This document shows positions 1 through 6,650 of a DNA stretch of 12,818 nt, one piece after another (position 1 is the stretch's first letter; every line of letters starts with the position of its first letter). The notes below the pieces were generated by a model. That model made no database searches. It saw nothing but the letters and a program-made list of their open reading frames with translations, and was not told where the DNA came from. The DNA is from Elusimicrobiota bacterium (lineage in GTDB: Bacteria > Ratteibacteria > UBA8468 > B48-G9 > JAFGKM01). The translations under genes were made by a program, and so were the position numbers. The stretch is taken from positions 1-12,818 of the forward strand of contig JAAYXZ010000104.1 in assembly GCA_012515635.1 (NCBI GenBank), written 5' to 3'.

Positions 1-891
1 ATAGGTATAAGAACCGTCTTTCTTGACCACAACCCTGTCTTTTTCATCCCCGTAAACACTGCTTTTGAACCACTTAGACCCCTCATCAAAATATATAAGG
101 CCCTTCTCCTCAAACTCTTTAAGCAACTTATCCACAGAGCCGTCTTCAAAGAAACCCGTTTCGCTTACCCACCTGTCAAAACTTACTCCAAATCTTTTCA
201 AATCACCGCTTATATCCTTAAGGATATCCTCCATCGCAAATCTATCAAACTCAATATTCCCGTCAGGCACTTTTTTTGCAATATCCACCAAATAATCCCC
301 TTCATAACCACCTTCAGGGATAGGATAATTTATCCCTTGCAGTTGTGAATAACGCGCCTTCAGAGATTCCCCCAAAAGTTTAATCTGTCTGCCCGCATCA
401 TTTATATAATACTCTTTTACAACATCGCAACCTGCATATTTTAATATCCTTGCAAGCGCCTCCCCAAAAGCCGCCTGCCTTCCATGCGCTATAGTAAGAG
501 GTCCTGTCGGATTAGCGCTGACAAACTCTATAAGCACCTTCTTTGTGATAGGGGACGGCGTCAAAGAACGGGTATCCCCGCGGGACACTTCAGAGATAAC
601 ATCATAATAGAAGGTGTTCTTCAAGAAAAAATTCAGAAAGCCGTTACTGACTTCTATCTTTTCTATAAATAATGGATTTAATCCAAGTATTCTTGTTCTC
701 AAATATTCCGCTGCATCCTTCGGCGAACGGAACCCCTTTTTCATCTTAAACGCAATATTGCTATAAAACTCTCCGAACTCTTCCTTTGCCGTAGGCAACA
801 CAACAATATCACCCGCTTCTCTTAATTCGGGATTGCCCTTAACCACCTCTTCTATCAGTTCTTTAAGATATTCCTTCGCTGTTCTTTGCAT
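1..891 (-). CDS. argS: Arginyl-tRNA synthetase, N-terminal 297 residues (cut by left edge)
   Basis: Class I aminoacyl-tRNA synthetase that charges tRNA-Arg with arginine in the cytoplasm. The minus-strand frame is open from an ATG at 891 to the window edge, so 297 residues are visible; the rest of the catalytic domain with the KMSKS-type loop and the anticodon-binding domain lie outside. Residues 1 to about 100 fit the N-terminal additional domain of ArgRS. Residues 118-137 hold the family signature FVSANPTGPL followed by TIAHG, which stands where most relatives have H-V/I-G-H. It continues into the ArgRS-typical KEYYINDAGRQI, and the last visible residues (KKDGSYTY) match the segment before the second half of the active site. 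The start is supported by GAAGGG six bases upstream. It overlaps the end of rbfA by 29 bases, so it is probably co-transcribed and translationally coupled. Identification is firm; the unusual HIGH motif is noted separately. Confidence 0.95.
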   Translation of the reverse strand, partial: MQRTAKEYLKELIEEVVKGNPELREAGDIVVLPTAKEEFGEFYSNIAFKMKKGFRSPKDAAEYLRTRILGLNPLFIEKIEVSNGFLNFFLKNTFYYDVISEVSRGDTRSLTPSPITKKVLIEFVSANPTGPLTIAHGRQAAFGEALARILKYAGCDVVKEYYINDAGRQIKLLGESLKARYSQLQGINYPIPEGGYEGDYLVDIAKKVPDGNIEFDRFAMEDILKDISGDLKRFGVSFDRWVSETGFFEDGSVDKLLKEFEEKGLIYFDEGSKWFKSSVYGDEKDRVVVKKDGSYTY

Positions 892-1267
892 CTCTTTCCC
901 TTCTTAACTCCTCCAATAACTCTTCAACCCTAAACTCTCTTCCTTCGTCAAAAACAAACTCTATCTTAGGAGCGCGTCTTATCACCAGACGGCCCGCAAG
1001 TTTATGCTGTATATACGGTGTTGCCTCAATAAGTTCATTAAAAGAGTTCTCCTTCTCTTCACTGCCTCCCATCAAACTCACTCCAATCCTCGCCTGTTTA
1101 AGGTCTGCAGTAATATCCACGCAAGTAATCGTGATAAATCCGATATTAGCGTCAGAGAGATGCCTGCGTATAATCTCCTCAACCTCTTTCCGCACAACAT
1201 GCTCCAGTTTTTTCTGCCTTCTCTCTTTAATTCTGACCTCCCAATAAGAGTTTATTGTATCATACAA
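863..1267 (-). CDS. rbfA: 30S ribosome-binding factor A (RbfA)
   Basis: Small KH-fold protein that binds immature 30S subunits and helps maturation of the 5' end of 16S rRNA. The core matches the family: a basic helix (RRQKKLEHVVRKEVEEII), then DANIGFITITCVDITADLKQARIGVSL, which corresponds to the usual G-F-V-T-V-T-x-V-x-V-S-x-D-L-x-x-A stretch, and the later ATPYIQHKLAGRLVIRRAPKIEF, the usual region ending in R-x-x-P-x-(I/L)-x-F. The longest frame with a conventional codon begins at TTG 1267 (134 aa). The first twelve residues look unlike RbfA, and a good promoter -10 box lies over that TTG. A GGGAGG at 1242-1237 sits five bases before an ATT codon at 1231, which would give a 122-residue protein of normal family length. 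I therefore suspect an AUU start at 1231, with 1267 kept as the outer limit. It is the first gene of an rbfA-argS operon, divergent from ftsK. Usual neighbours infB, nusA and truB are absent. Confidence 0.93.
   Translation of the reverse strand: MYDTINSYWEVRIKERRQKKLEHVVRKEVEEIIRRHLSDANIGFITITCVDITADLKQARIGVSLMGGSEEKENSFNELIEATPYIQHKLAGRLVIRRAPKIEFVFDEGREFRVEELLEELRRERDAKNSEGIS
1237..1242 (-). promoter_or_regulatory. Shine-Dalgarno sequence deciding the rbfA start
   Basis: GGGAGG on the minus strand, five bases upstream of ATT at 1231-1229. No ATG, GTG or TTG lies at a suitable distance in the rbfA frame. The site either serves an AUU start or is fortuitous. Confidence 0.55.
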
Positions 1268-1288
1268 TCAGGTGAATTAACATAACAA
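1259..1288 (-). promoter_or_regulatory. Probable sigma-70-type promoter of rbfA-argS
   Basis: On the minus strand, TTGTTA (1288-1283) and TATGAT (1264-1259) are separated by 18 bases, close to the TTGACA/TATAAT consensus. Transcription would begin near 1252, about 20 bases before the ATT codon at 1231 and downstream of the TTG at 1267. A leftward inverted-repeat arm (1267-1283) fills the spacer. Confidence 0.5.
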
Positions 1289-1330
1289 AAACTTGCGTTT
1301 TAGTGATATTGATGTTAAATTTAACCTGAT
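1267..1330. repeat. Imperfect inverted repeat in the rbfA/ftsK divergent region
   Basis: The right arm at 1312-1330 reads ATGTTAAATTTAACCTGAT on the plus strand. The left arm at 1267-1283, read on the minus strand, is ATGTTAATTCACCTGAT. Aligned with a two-base gap they agree at 16 positions with one mismatch. The arms are 28 bases apart. The right arm also contains the perfect 12-base palindrome GTTAAATTTAAC (1314-1325) and touches the ftsK start codon. It could be a paired operator for a dimeric regulator or a duplicated promoter segment; function is not known. Confidence 0.6.
1293..1321 (+). promoter_or_regulatory. Possible promoter of ftsK giving a leaderless or near-leaderless mRNA
   Basis: TTGCGT (1293-1298) and TAAATT (1316-1321) are spaced by 17 bases. 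The -10 match is only four of six. Transcription would start about 1328, essentially at the ATG at 1329. No Shine-Dalgarno sequence precedes that ATG, which agrees with a leaderless message. The -10 box lies inside the inverted repeat. Confidence 0.35.
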
Positions 1331-3476
1331 GGAAAAGAAGATACTGGAACGATGGATAGGGGGCTTGATTGTTTTTATGGCATCCCTTTATCTCTTTTTC
1401 TGCTTCATCTCCTACTCTCCATACGACCCTACATTCGGTTTTGCGCAAACAGGAACGCCCCTCAACATTATTATAGAAAACTTTGGCGGTAAATTCGGAG
1501 CATATCTCTCAGGTCTCCTCTTTTACCTGTTCGGAAAGGCCTCCTATGCGCTTGTCATAATTTTTATTATGCTCGGATATAACCTGATATGGGGAGAAAA
1601 GATAAATGTATGGAAAAGGATTTTGAGTTGCGTCGGATTACTCCTCACTATCTCTGTTTTTTTCTCGGTCCTCAACAGATATAATGCATCCGGTGGTATT
1701 ATAGGACTTCTTATCGGCCCGCCTCTACAAAACTATTTCGGGAAAAACGCTATCTATTTAATTCTTGTTCTTACAGGACTCGGCTCTCTCTATGTGGGTT
1801 ATAAAATCTTTCTCACACCTTTCAAGGAAGCCATAAGCCATTACCTTGCAATAAGAAGAGAAAGGATTCCGCTTCCTGATAATTTCCCCTCACCAAAAGA
1901 TAGAGAAAGGACGAAAGGACGAAAGGCAAAAAGACAGATTGCGGACAAAGAAATAAAGGATAAACGGTCTTCCGTTACAGAAGAAAAAACACTCCCCACC
2001 CAACCAAAAGCGCCCCCGCGAACTGTTAAGATAGGGGACTATAAACTCCCGCCATTGGATATTCTAAAGACAGGGATACCTGCCCAGCAAGAGACAGAAG
2101 AAGACCTTGAGCGATATGCGCAGGTAATAGAAGAGACGCTTTTAGAGTTCGGCATAGAGGGCGAAATAGTGGAAATCAGCCAAGGTCCGAGGGTTACTAT
2201 GTATGAGGTGCAACTTGCGCCCGGTATTCCGATTCAGAAGGTCCATAACATTCAAGACAATATCGCAATGAACCTAAAGACCACAACCATACGGGTTGTA
2301 GCCCCTTTGCCTAACAAATCCACCGTAGGCATAGAGGTTCCCAACAGAACGATATCCATCGTATCCCTGAAAGAAATCCTTTCCAGCAAGGAATTTCAGA
2401 GAAGCCCGTCAAAACTCACTGTTGCCATCGGAAAAAACATAATGGGAAAAGCCGTAGTAACAGATATGAAAATTTTACCCCATATACTTATTGCAGGAGC
2501 GACCGGCTCTGGAAAAACGGTCTGCATAAACTCTCTCATCACCTCCATTCTTTTCAAAGCAAGCCCTGACGAAGTAAAACTTATTATGATTGACCCGAAA
2601 ATGGTGGAACTCACTGTCTATAACGGTCTCCCCCACCTTTTATGTCCTGTCATTGTTGATATAAAAACCGCTGTCAACACACTTAAATGGCTTATCGGGG
2701 AGATGACCAGAAGATACAAACTCTTCTCCGACGCCCGTGTCCGCAACATAGATTTGTATAACTCCCTGAAAGACACCGAGCCGCTCCCCTATATAGTCGT
2801 AGTTATAGACGAACTGGCTGACCTTATGATGATAGCAAGAAACGAGATAGAGAACAGCATCATACGTCTTGCGCAACTATCAAGAGCCGCGGGAATACAT
2901 CTTATCCTCGCCACCCAGAGACCTTCTGTAAATGTTATAACCGGTGTTATCAAGGCAAATCTTCCCTCCAGAATATCCTTTCAGGTAACATCTAAATTTG
3001 ATTCACGAACTATTCTGGACAGGATAGGAGCGGAGAAACTGCTCGGAAGAGGAGACCTGTTGTTCATACCTCCCGGCAGTTCGTCTCTTATGAGAATACA
3101 GGGATGTCTGGTAAGCGATGAGGAGATAGAAAATGTAGGGTCTTTTATCAAAGCGCAAAAATCTCCTGACTATCAAATGGAGATAGTTGAAGATAAGCAG
3201 GGGAGGGAACCGCAGGAAGAGATACTTCCCGTCTCCCTTTCAGGAGACGATGAGGAATCCTTATATCAGGAAGCAAAAAGAATTGTCATCACAACAAGAA
3301 TCGCCTCCATCTCTATGTTGCAAAGACGCCTCAAGGTAGGTTTTAATAAAGCGGCAAGATTTGTTGAAAGAATGGAGGAAGAAGACATAGTCGGTCCATA
3401 CAGGGAAGGCAAACCCAGAAAAGTCATTACATCTGAGGGCGCAGAGACAGATGACGAAGCATATGGCGATAAATGA
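1329..3476 (+). CDS. ftsK: FtsK/SpoIIIE-type DNA translocase
   Basis: Membrane-anchored, ATP-driven double-stranded DNA pump that clears chromosome termini from the division septum and helps resolve chromosome dimers. From the ATG at 1329 the protein has 715 residues. The N-terminal third is hydrophobic, with membrane segments near 10-30, 55-88 (probably two), 98-116 and 140-162. A basic linker of only about 70 residues follows, much shorter than that of E. coli FtsK. The motor holds Walker A GATGSGKT at 390-397 and Walker B IVVVIDELADLMM with D494/E495. The C-terminal winged-helix gamma domain is near 645-705 (RRLKVGFNKAARFVERMEEE, then IVGP), so orientation-sensing through KOPS-like sites is likely retained. 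An alternative TTG at 1293 adds twelve residues but lies in the proposed promoter. The end overlaps the next gene by 14 bases. Confidence 0.95.
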   Translation: MEKKILERWIGGLIVFMASLYLFFCFISYSPYDPTFGFAQTGTPLNIIIENFGGKFGAYLSGLLFYLFGKASYALVIIFIMLGYNLIWGEKINVWKRILSCVGLLLTISVFFSVLNRYNASGGIIGLLIGPPLQNYFGKNAIYLILVLTGLGSLYVGYKIFLTPFKEAISHYLAIRRERIPLPDNFPSPKDRERTKGRKAKRQIADKEIKDKRSSVTEEKTLPTQPKAPPRTVKIGDYKLPPLDILKTGIPAQQETEEDLERYAQVIEETLLEFGIEGEIVEISQGPRVTMYEVQLAPGIPIQKVHNIQDNIAMNLKTTTIRVVAPLPNKSTVGIEVPNRTISIVSLKEILSSKEFQRSPSKLTVAIGKNIMGKAVVTDMKILPHILIAGATGSGKTVCINSLITSILFKASPDEVKLIMIDPKMVELTVYNGLPHLLCPVIVDIKTAVNTLKWLIGEMTRRYKLFSDARVRNIDLYNSLKDTEPLPYIVVVIDELADLMMIARNEIENSIIRLAQLSRAAGIHLILATQRPSVNVITGVIKANLPSRISFQVTSKFDSRTILDRIGAEKLLGRGDLLFIPPGSSSLMRIQGCLVSDEEIENVGSFIKAQKSPDYQMEIVEDKQGREPQEEILPVSLSGDDEESLYQEAKRIVITTRIASISMLQRRLKVGFNKAARFVERMEEEDIVGPYREGKPRKVITSEGAETDDEAYGDK

Positions 3477-3855
3477 GATTTTAAGAGAGAGACGGCTGAA
3501 AGAAAACATCACATTTGAAAAGATTTTTTATGAAATCCATCTCCCTTCAAAATTCGTCCGTATGCTGGAGAACGGCGACTGGAACAAATTCCCAAGCCAA
3601 TTGCATATGCAGGGGTTCTTAAGAATTTACGGGCAATATCTCAATATCCCTGCATCAGTAATTGAAGAAGAAATACAATCTATAGAAAAACAGCAAAGAG
3701 AAAAAGAGAAACAAGAAGAACAGGAAAAAGAGATGATACAAAACACTGCGTTTCCGCTGCCGAAAAGATACATCTACACCCTTTTGCTTCTCTTGATGTT
3801 TTTTATGCTTATATACTTAGCAACGCTCCATCTTCTGCCGAATCTGCCTAAATGA
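3463..3855 (+). CDS. Short RodZ-like helix-turn-helix membrane protein
   Basis: A 130-residue protein resembling the N-terminal part of RodZ, the bitopic protein that ties MreB filaments to the cell wall synthesis machinery. Residues 1 to about 65 match the RodZ/HTH_25 helix-turn-helix: an opening LRERRLKENITFEKI, then EIHLPSKFVRMLENGDWNKFPSQ, and the very typical GFLRIYGQYLNI. A highly charged Glu/Lys/Gln helix (about 70-92) follows, then one membrane segment (about 102-124, a Leu/Met/Phe-rich run). Only about six residues remain after it, so the large extracytoplasmic domain of typical RodZ is missing; the stop is clean and overlaps rimO in ATGA form. I prefer the ATG at 3463 because family members begin just before this helix; an ATG at 3451 would add four residues. 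It overlaps ftsK by 14 bases and is clearly in its operon. Sequence supports RodZ-like topology (cytoplasmic HTH, one membrane helix); the MreB link is inference. Confidence 0.8.
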   Translation: MAINEILRERRLKENITFEKIFYEIHLPSKFVRMLENGDWNKFPSQLHMQGFLRIYGQYLNIPASVIEEEIQSIEKQQREKEKQEEQEKEMIQNTAFPLPKRYIYTLLLLLMFFMLIYLATLHLLPNLPK

Positions 3856-5156
3856 AAAACAAAACAGCAGCCCTGATAACACTTGGATGTCCGAAGAATC
3901 TTGTTGATTCTGAAAGTATTCTTGCCTTGCTCGGCCAGAAAGAATATATCTTGACGGACAGTTTTGAGGATGCGGATATTCTGATAGTCAATACCTGCGG
4001 ATTTATAAAAGCAGCCGTGGACGAATCCATAAGCGTCATTAACAATCTATGCAAAAAGAAAAGAAAGGGACAGAAAATTATTGTATATGGTTGCCTTGTC
4101 AACAGATTTGGCAAGAATTTCCCCTCCATAAAAGGCGTGGATACACTTGTTGAAGGAGCAGACCCCCTGAAACTATTAAACACCATTGACAAAGAACGCA
4201 AACAAAGGTTTGTCCCAGGGGACTGCGCCGCCATAACAAACCATCCGCGCTTAATATCAACCTATCCTTATGCCTACATAAAAATCTCTGACGGATGCGA
4301 TAATTTTTGCAGTTATTGCCTTATCCCGAACATACGGGGGCATCTAAGAAGCCGCAGTATAAAAGAGATTGAAGAAGAGGCGCAATGTCTTGAGGCAATG
4401 GAGATAAAAGAACTGATACTCATAGCGCAAGATACAGGGGTTTACGGAAAGGATTTATCCGTCAATCACACTCTGGATACACTCCTCTCCAAACTCTGCA
4501 AATATAACTTCCACTGGCTCCGCATTATGTATATGCACCCGGCGCACCTGACAGAAAAAACTCTTGAAGCAATATCCGCTAACCGTAAAATCTGTAGATA
4601 TCTTGATATACCTTTACAGCACATACACCCGGAGATACTGAAAAAAATGAACCGCCCTGTAATAAATTACGACAAACTTATTGACAGGATACGAAAAGCC
4701 TTACCGGACATAAGGTTGCGAACAACTTTTATTGTCGGCTCTCCTGGAGAACAAGAGACCCACTTCAAAATGCTCACTGACTTTGTCAAGGAAAAGAAGT
4801 TTGACCGGTTAGGGGTATTCCAATACTCAAGGGAGAGAGGAACTCCCGCATATGAACTACCCGGACAGGTAAACAAATCTGTCAAAACAGAGCGGGAGAG
4901 AATTGTGATGGAACTTCAGCGGAAAATTTCGCGTAAAAAACTGAAGAGATTGGTAGGAAACTCCTTAAACGTGCTGATAGACGGGCAAGACGGTCTGCTG
5001 TTCACCGGCAGAACAGAATTTGATGCGCCTGAAATAGACGGGACCGTCTATGTAAAAACAAGGGAACCTCTTAAAGCAGGCAATATCTGTACGGTAAAAA
5101 TCACATCCTCTGATGACTATGACCTGTATGGAACTCTAACAAAGGACAAAAAATAA
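3852..5156 (+). CDS. rimO: Ribosomal protein S12 methylthiotransferase RimO
   Basis: Radical-SAM enzyme with two iron-sulfur clusters that adds a methylthio group to the conserved aspartate of ribosomal protein S12. The 434-residue length is normal. The N-terminal methylthiotransferase domain has the RimO hallmark LGCPKNLVDSE with C13, plus C49 (NTCGF) and C81 (YGC), the three ligands of the auxiliary cluster. The radical SAM motif is C149-x3-C153-x2-C156 in SDGCDNFCSYCLIPNIRG, and the typical LRSRSIKEI follows. The C-terminal TRAM domain occupies about 365-430 and ends in the RimO-like DYDLYGTL. LGCPKN and SDGCDNFCSYC separate it from MiaB, the tRNA-modifying paralogue. It starts with an ATGA overlap on the RodZ-like gene and has no Shine-Dalgarno site, so its translation is probably coupled. 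It ends the ftsK operon, 24 bases from the convergent transporter gene; I see no hairpin terminator between them. Confidence 0.95.
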   Translation: MKNKTAALITLGCPKNLVDSESILALLGQKEYILTDSFEDADILIVNTCGFIKAAVDESISVINNLCKKKRKGQKIIVYGCLVNRFGKNFPSIKGVDTLVEGADPLKLLNTIDKERKQRFVPGDCAAITNHPRLISTYPYAYIKISDGCDNFCSYCLIPNIRGHLRSRSIKEIEEEAQCLEAMEIKELILIAQDTGVYGKDLSVNHTLDTLLSKLCKYNFHWLRIMYMHPAHLTEKTLEAISANRKICRYLDIPLQHIHPEILKKMNRPVINYDKLIDRIRKALPDIRLRTTFIVGSPGEQETHFKMLTDFVKEKKFDRLGVFQYSRERGTPAYELPGQVNKSVKTERERIVMELQRKISRKKLKRLVGNSLNVLIDGQDGLLFTGRTEFDAPEIDGTVYVKTREPLKAGNICTVKITSSDDYDLYGTLTKDKK

Positions 5157-5180
5157 AACTCCGCTCCTCGCCTGTTATCC

Positions 5181-6131
5181 CTACTTTAAAAGAAACGATA
5201 GCCACAAAGGAATGGTCATCAGTGAGAAGATATGGGTAGCCAGCACACAGGAAACGGCAAACTCTGTATCGGAATTATAGACCTCGCTTAATACCACGCT
5301 TGTTATCGCTGAAGGCATAACCGCAACAACATAAAGAACATTTCTGACCTCTTGCGAAAAGGGTAAAAGATAGATTATCACCGCTGCTATTGCAGGGATA
5401 ATCAATAGACGCAAGACAACCGTATAACCCTGCAGAACTGTAAAAAGGTTACGCGGCTTAAGGTCAGCCATTCTGCTGCCCGCAATAAACATAGCAACCG
5501 GTATTGCTCCCTGCCCAAAGACACTAATTGCCGAAAAGACCGATTGCCCTATCTCTTGGATATTTCCGCTACAACGATATCCGCAGATATCTCTTGCCGC
5601 TATCACTATAATTGAAAACAGGATTGCCATCATAGGGGCGCTCAAAAGATTTTTGAAACTGCCCTTACGAAACTTATTGCCTGTAAGCGCCAATACCCCA
5701 ATCGTCCACACGGACAACTCCGAGCCAAGTGTGGAAAAGATAAGACCTGCCACCCCTATATCTCCGTATAACATCAAAACAATGGGAAGCGGCAGGAAAG
5801 AATAGTTATTAATTGTGCTCTGAAACAAAAACTGCCCTTTTTGTCTCTCTTCGGTAAAGACCGTAAAAAGAGCGGTTATATTCCCAACAATATAACCGAC
5901 AACCATAATAATAAGAGCCCCTAAAGGCAGCATCCAGTTTTCAGCAAGTCCTTTGAGAGTGAAATTACTTGTAAGTGACGTAAAGATAAGCGCGGGATAA
6001 AAAAAGTTTGTAGTAATACGGGACATTTGACTGGCGGTCTCTTTGTTCAACATATTCAACTTCCTTGCCAGTATTCCTGCCGCAATCATCCCAAATATCG
6101 CCAATATCCGAATAAAAAGTTTCACAAACAT
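5181..6131 (-). CDS. AEC-family (auxin efflux carrier-like) membrane transporter
   Basis: A 316-residue integral membrane protein of the AEC/Mem_trans family, secondary carriers that in bacteria move small organic acids such as malate; the substrate cannot be read from this sequence. The architecture is the usual two halves of about five membrane helices around a short loop near 150-160 (NKFRKGSFKNLLSAPMM). Family hallmarks include the opening G-I-L-A-R-K-L-N-M-L-N (K24 to N29), the first-half N-x-x-F-x-x-L-P at NNYSFLPLP, the segment PVAMFIAGSRMA, and PSAITSVVLSEVYNSD late in the second half. The ATG at 6131 is preceded by AGAGG at about ten bases. It is transcribed alone from a promoter at 6219-6246, opposite in direction to everything around it, and converges with rimO. 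It may be a later insertion into the local order, but its sequence composition does not obviously differ. Family confident, function open. Confidence 0.88.
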   Translation of the reverse strand: MFVKLFIRILAIFGMIAAGILARKLNMLNKETASQMSRITTNFFYPALIFTSLTSNFTLKGLAENWMLPLGALIIMVVGYIVGNITALFTVFTEERQKGQFLFQSTINNYSFLPLPIVLMLYGDIGVAGLIFSTLGSELSVWTIGVLALTGNKFRKGSFKNLLSAPMMAILFSIIVIAARDICGYRCSGNIQEIGQSVFSAISVFGQGAIPVAMFIAGSRMADLKPRNLFTVLQGYTVVLRLLIIPAIAAVIIYLLPFSQEVRNVLYVVAVMPSAITSVVLSEVYNSDTEFAVSCVLATHIFSLMTIPLWLSFLLK

Positions 6132-6218
6132 ATACTATACGCGCCTCTTTGTCATAATTCGTATCTCTCAAAATGATTTTTTTAGTCGCCGCTCGTATTC
6201 CCTCATAACTTCTGTTTT

Positions 6219-6246
6219 ATTATACTCTAAATCCCCTTGTCTACAA
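6219..6246 (-). promoter_or_regulatory. Promoter of the AEC transporter gene
   Basis: On the minus strand TTGTAG (6246-6241) and a perfect TATAAT (6224-6219) are spaced by 16 bases. Transcription would begin near 6212, giving a leader of about 80 bases. Its -35 box overlaps that of the divergent response regulator promoter, so the two polymerases would compete. Confidence 0.55.
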
Positions 6247-6265
6247 GAAACATATAGGGTAAAAT
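6237..6265 (+). promoter_or_regulatory. Promoter of the response regulator gene, probably leaderless
   Basis: TTGTCT (6237-6242) and TAAAAT (6260-6265) are spaced by 17 bases. Transcription is predicted at about 6272, which is the A of the ATG start codon. No Shine-Dalgarno sequence is present at a working distance, supporting a leaderless message. Confidence 0.55.
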
Positions 6266-6271
6266 AGTAGT

Positions 6272-6649
6272 ATGAACACAAAAAGTAAAAAAATTTTGGT
6301 AATAGAGGATGAGCCGGACAACTTAAAGGTTCTGTCTATGGCATTAAAGTCAGCGGGCTATATTGTCTTCGGGGCAGAAAACGGGGAAGAAGGAGTGGAG
6401 ATGTTCCGAGAAGAAAAGCCGGACCTTGTCATACTTGACGTAACGATGCCGATTATGGATGGATGGGAAGTATTAAGGAAAATAAAAGCAGGGCTTAGAA
6501 GTCGGCGTGTTCCTGTTATCATGCTCACCGCAAAAAGCACGGATAAGGACAAACTGAAAGGCTATACCATTGGAGCGGACTTTTATGTCACCAAGCCCTA
6601 TAATATATCAAAACTTTTACCTATTATAAGGGATATGCTGGGCAAATGA
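6272..6649 (+). CDS. Single-domain (CheY-like) response regulator
   Basis: A 125-residue stand-alone receiver domain with no output domain. All key receiver residues are present: acidic pair E12/D13 (IEDEPDN), phosphoacceptor D56 (VILDVTMP), switch threonine T86 (MLTAK) and lysine K108 (TKPYN). It is therefore expected to be phosphorylated by a histidine kinase and to act by protein binding, as CheY, DivK or Spo0F do. The Y110 after TKP and the NLKVLSMALKSAGY opening are typical of receivers from hybrid-kinase or stand-alone families. No kinase or chemotaxis gene is in this window, so its partner is unknown. It lies one base before the GTPase gene and shares its promoter. No Shine-Dalgarno sequence precedes the ATG. 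Fold and phosphorylation are well supported; the pathway is not identifiable here. Confidence 0.92.
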   Translation: MNTKSKKILVIEDEPDNLKVLSMALKSAGYIVFGAENGEEGVEMFREEKPDLVILDVTMPIMDGWEVLRKIKAGLRSRRVPVIMLTAKSTDKDKLKGYTIGADFYVTKPYNISKLLPIIRDMLGK

Positions 6650-6650
6650 A

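Noticed and set aside
65..295. Plus-strand open frame of 76 codons
   Set aside because: It lies opposite argS, which has clear family motifs through this whole interval, and its Ser/Leu/Pro-rich product looks like an antisense shadow.
484..672. Plus-strand open frame of 62 codons
   Set aside because: It is antisense to the argS signature region and shows no recognisable motif or ribosome binding site.
1004..1285. Plus-strand open frame of 93 codons opposite rbfA
   Set aside because: The minus-strand RbfA is certain; this frame has no family resemblance and ends inside the promoter region.
5157..5180. Bidirectional terminator between rimO and the transporter gene
   Set aside because: There are A/T runs on each side but no self-complementary stem of useful length in either direction.
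6132..6218. Riboswitch or small RNA in the leader of the transporter gene
   Set aside because: The roughly 80-base leader has no conserved riboswitch core that I recognise and no stable hairpin followed by a U-tract.
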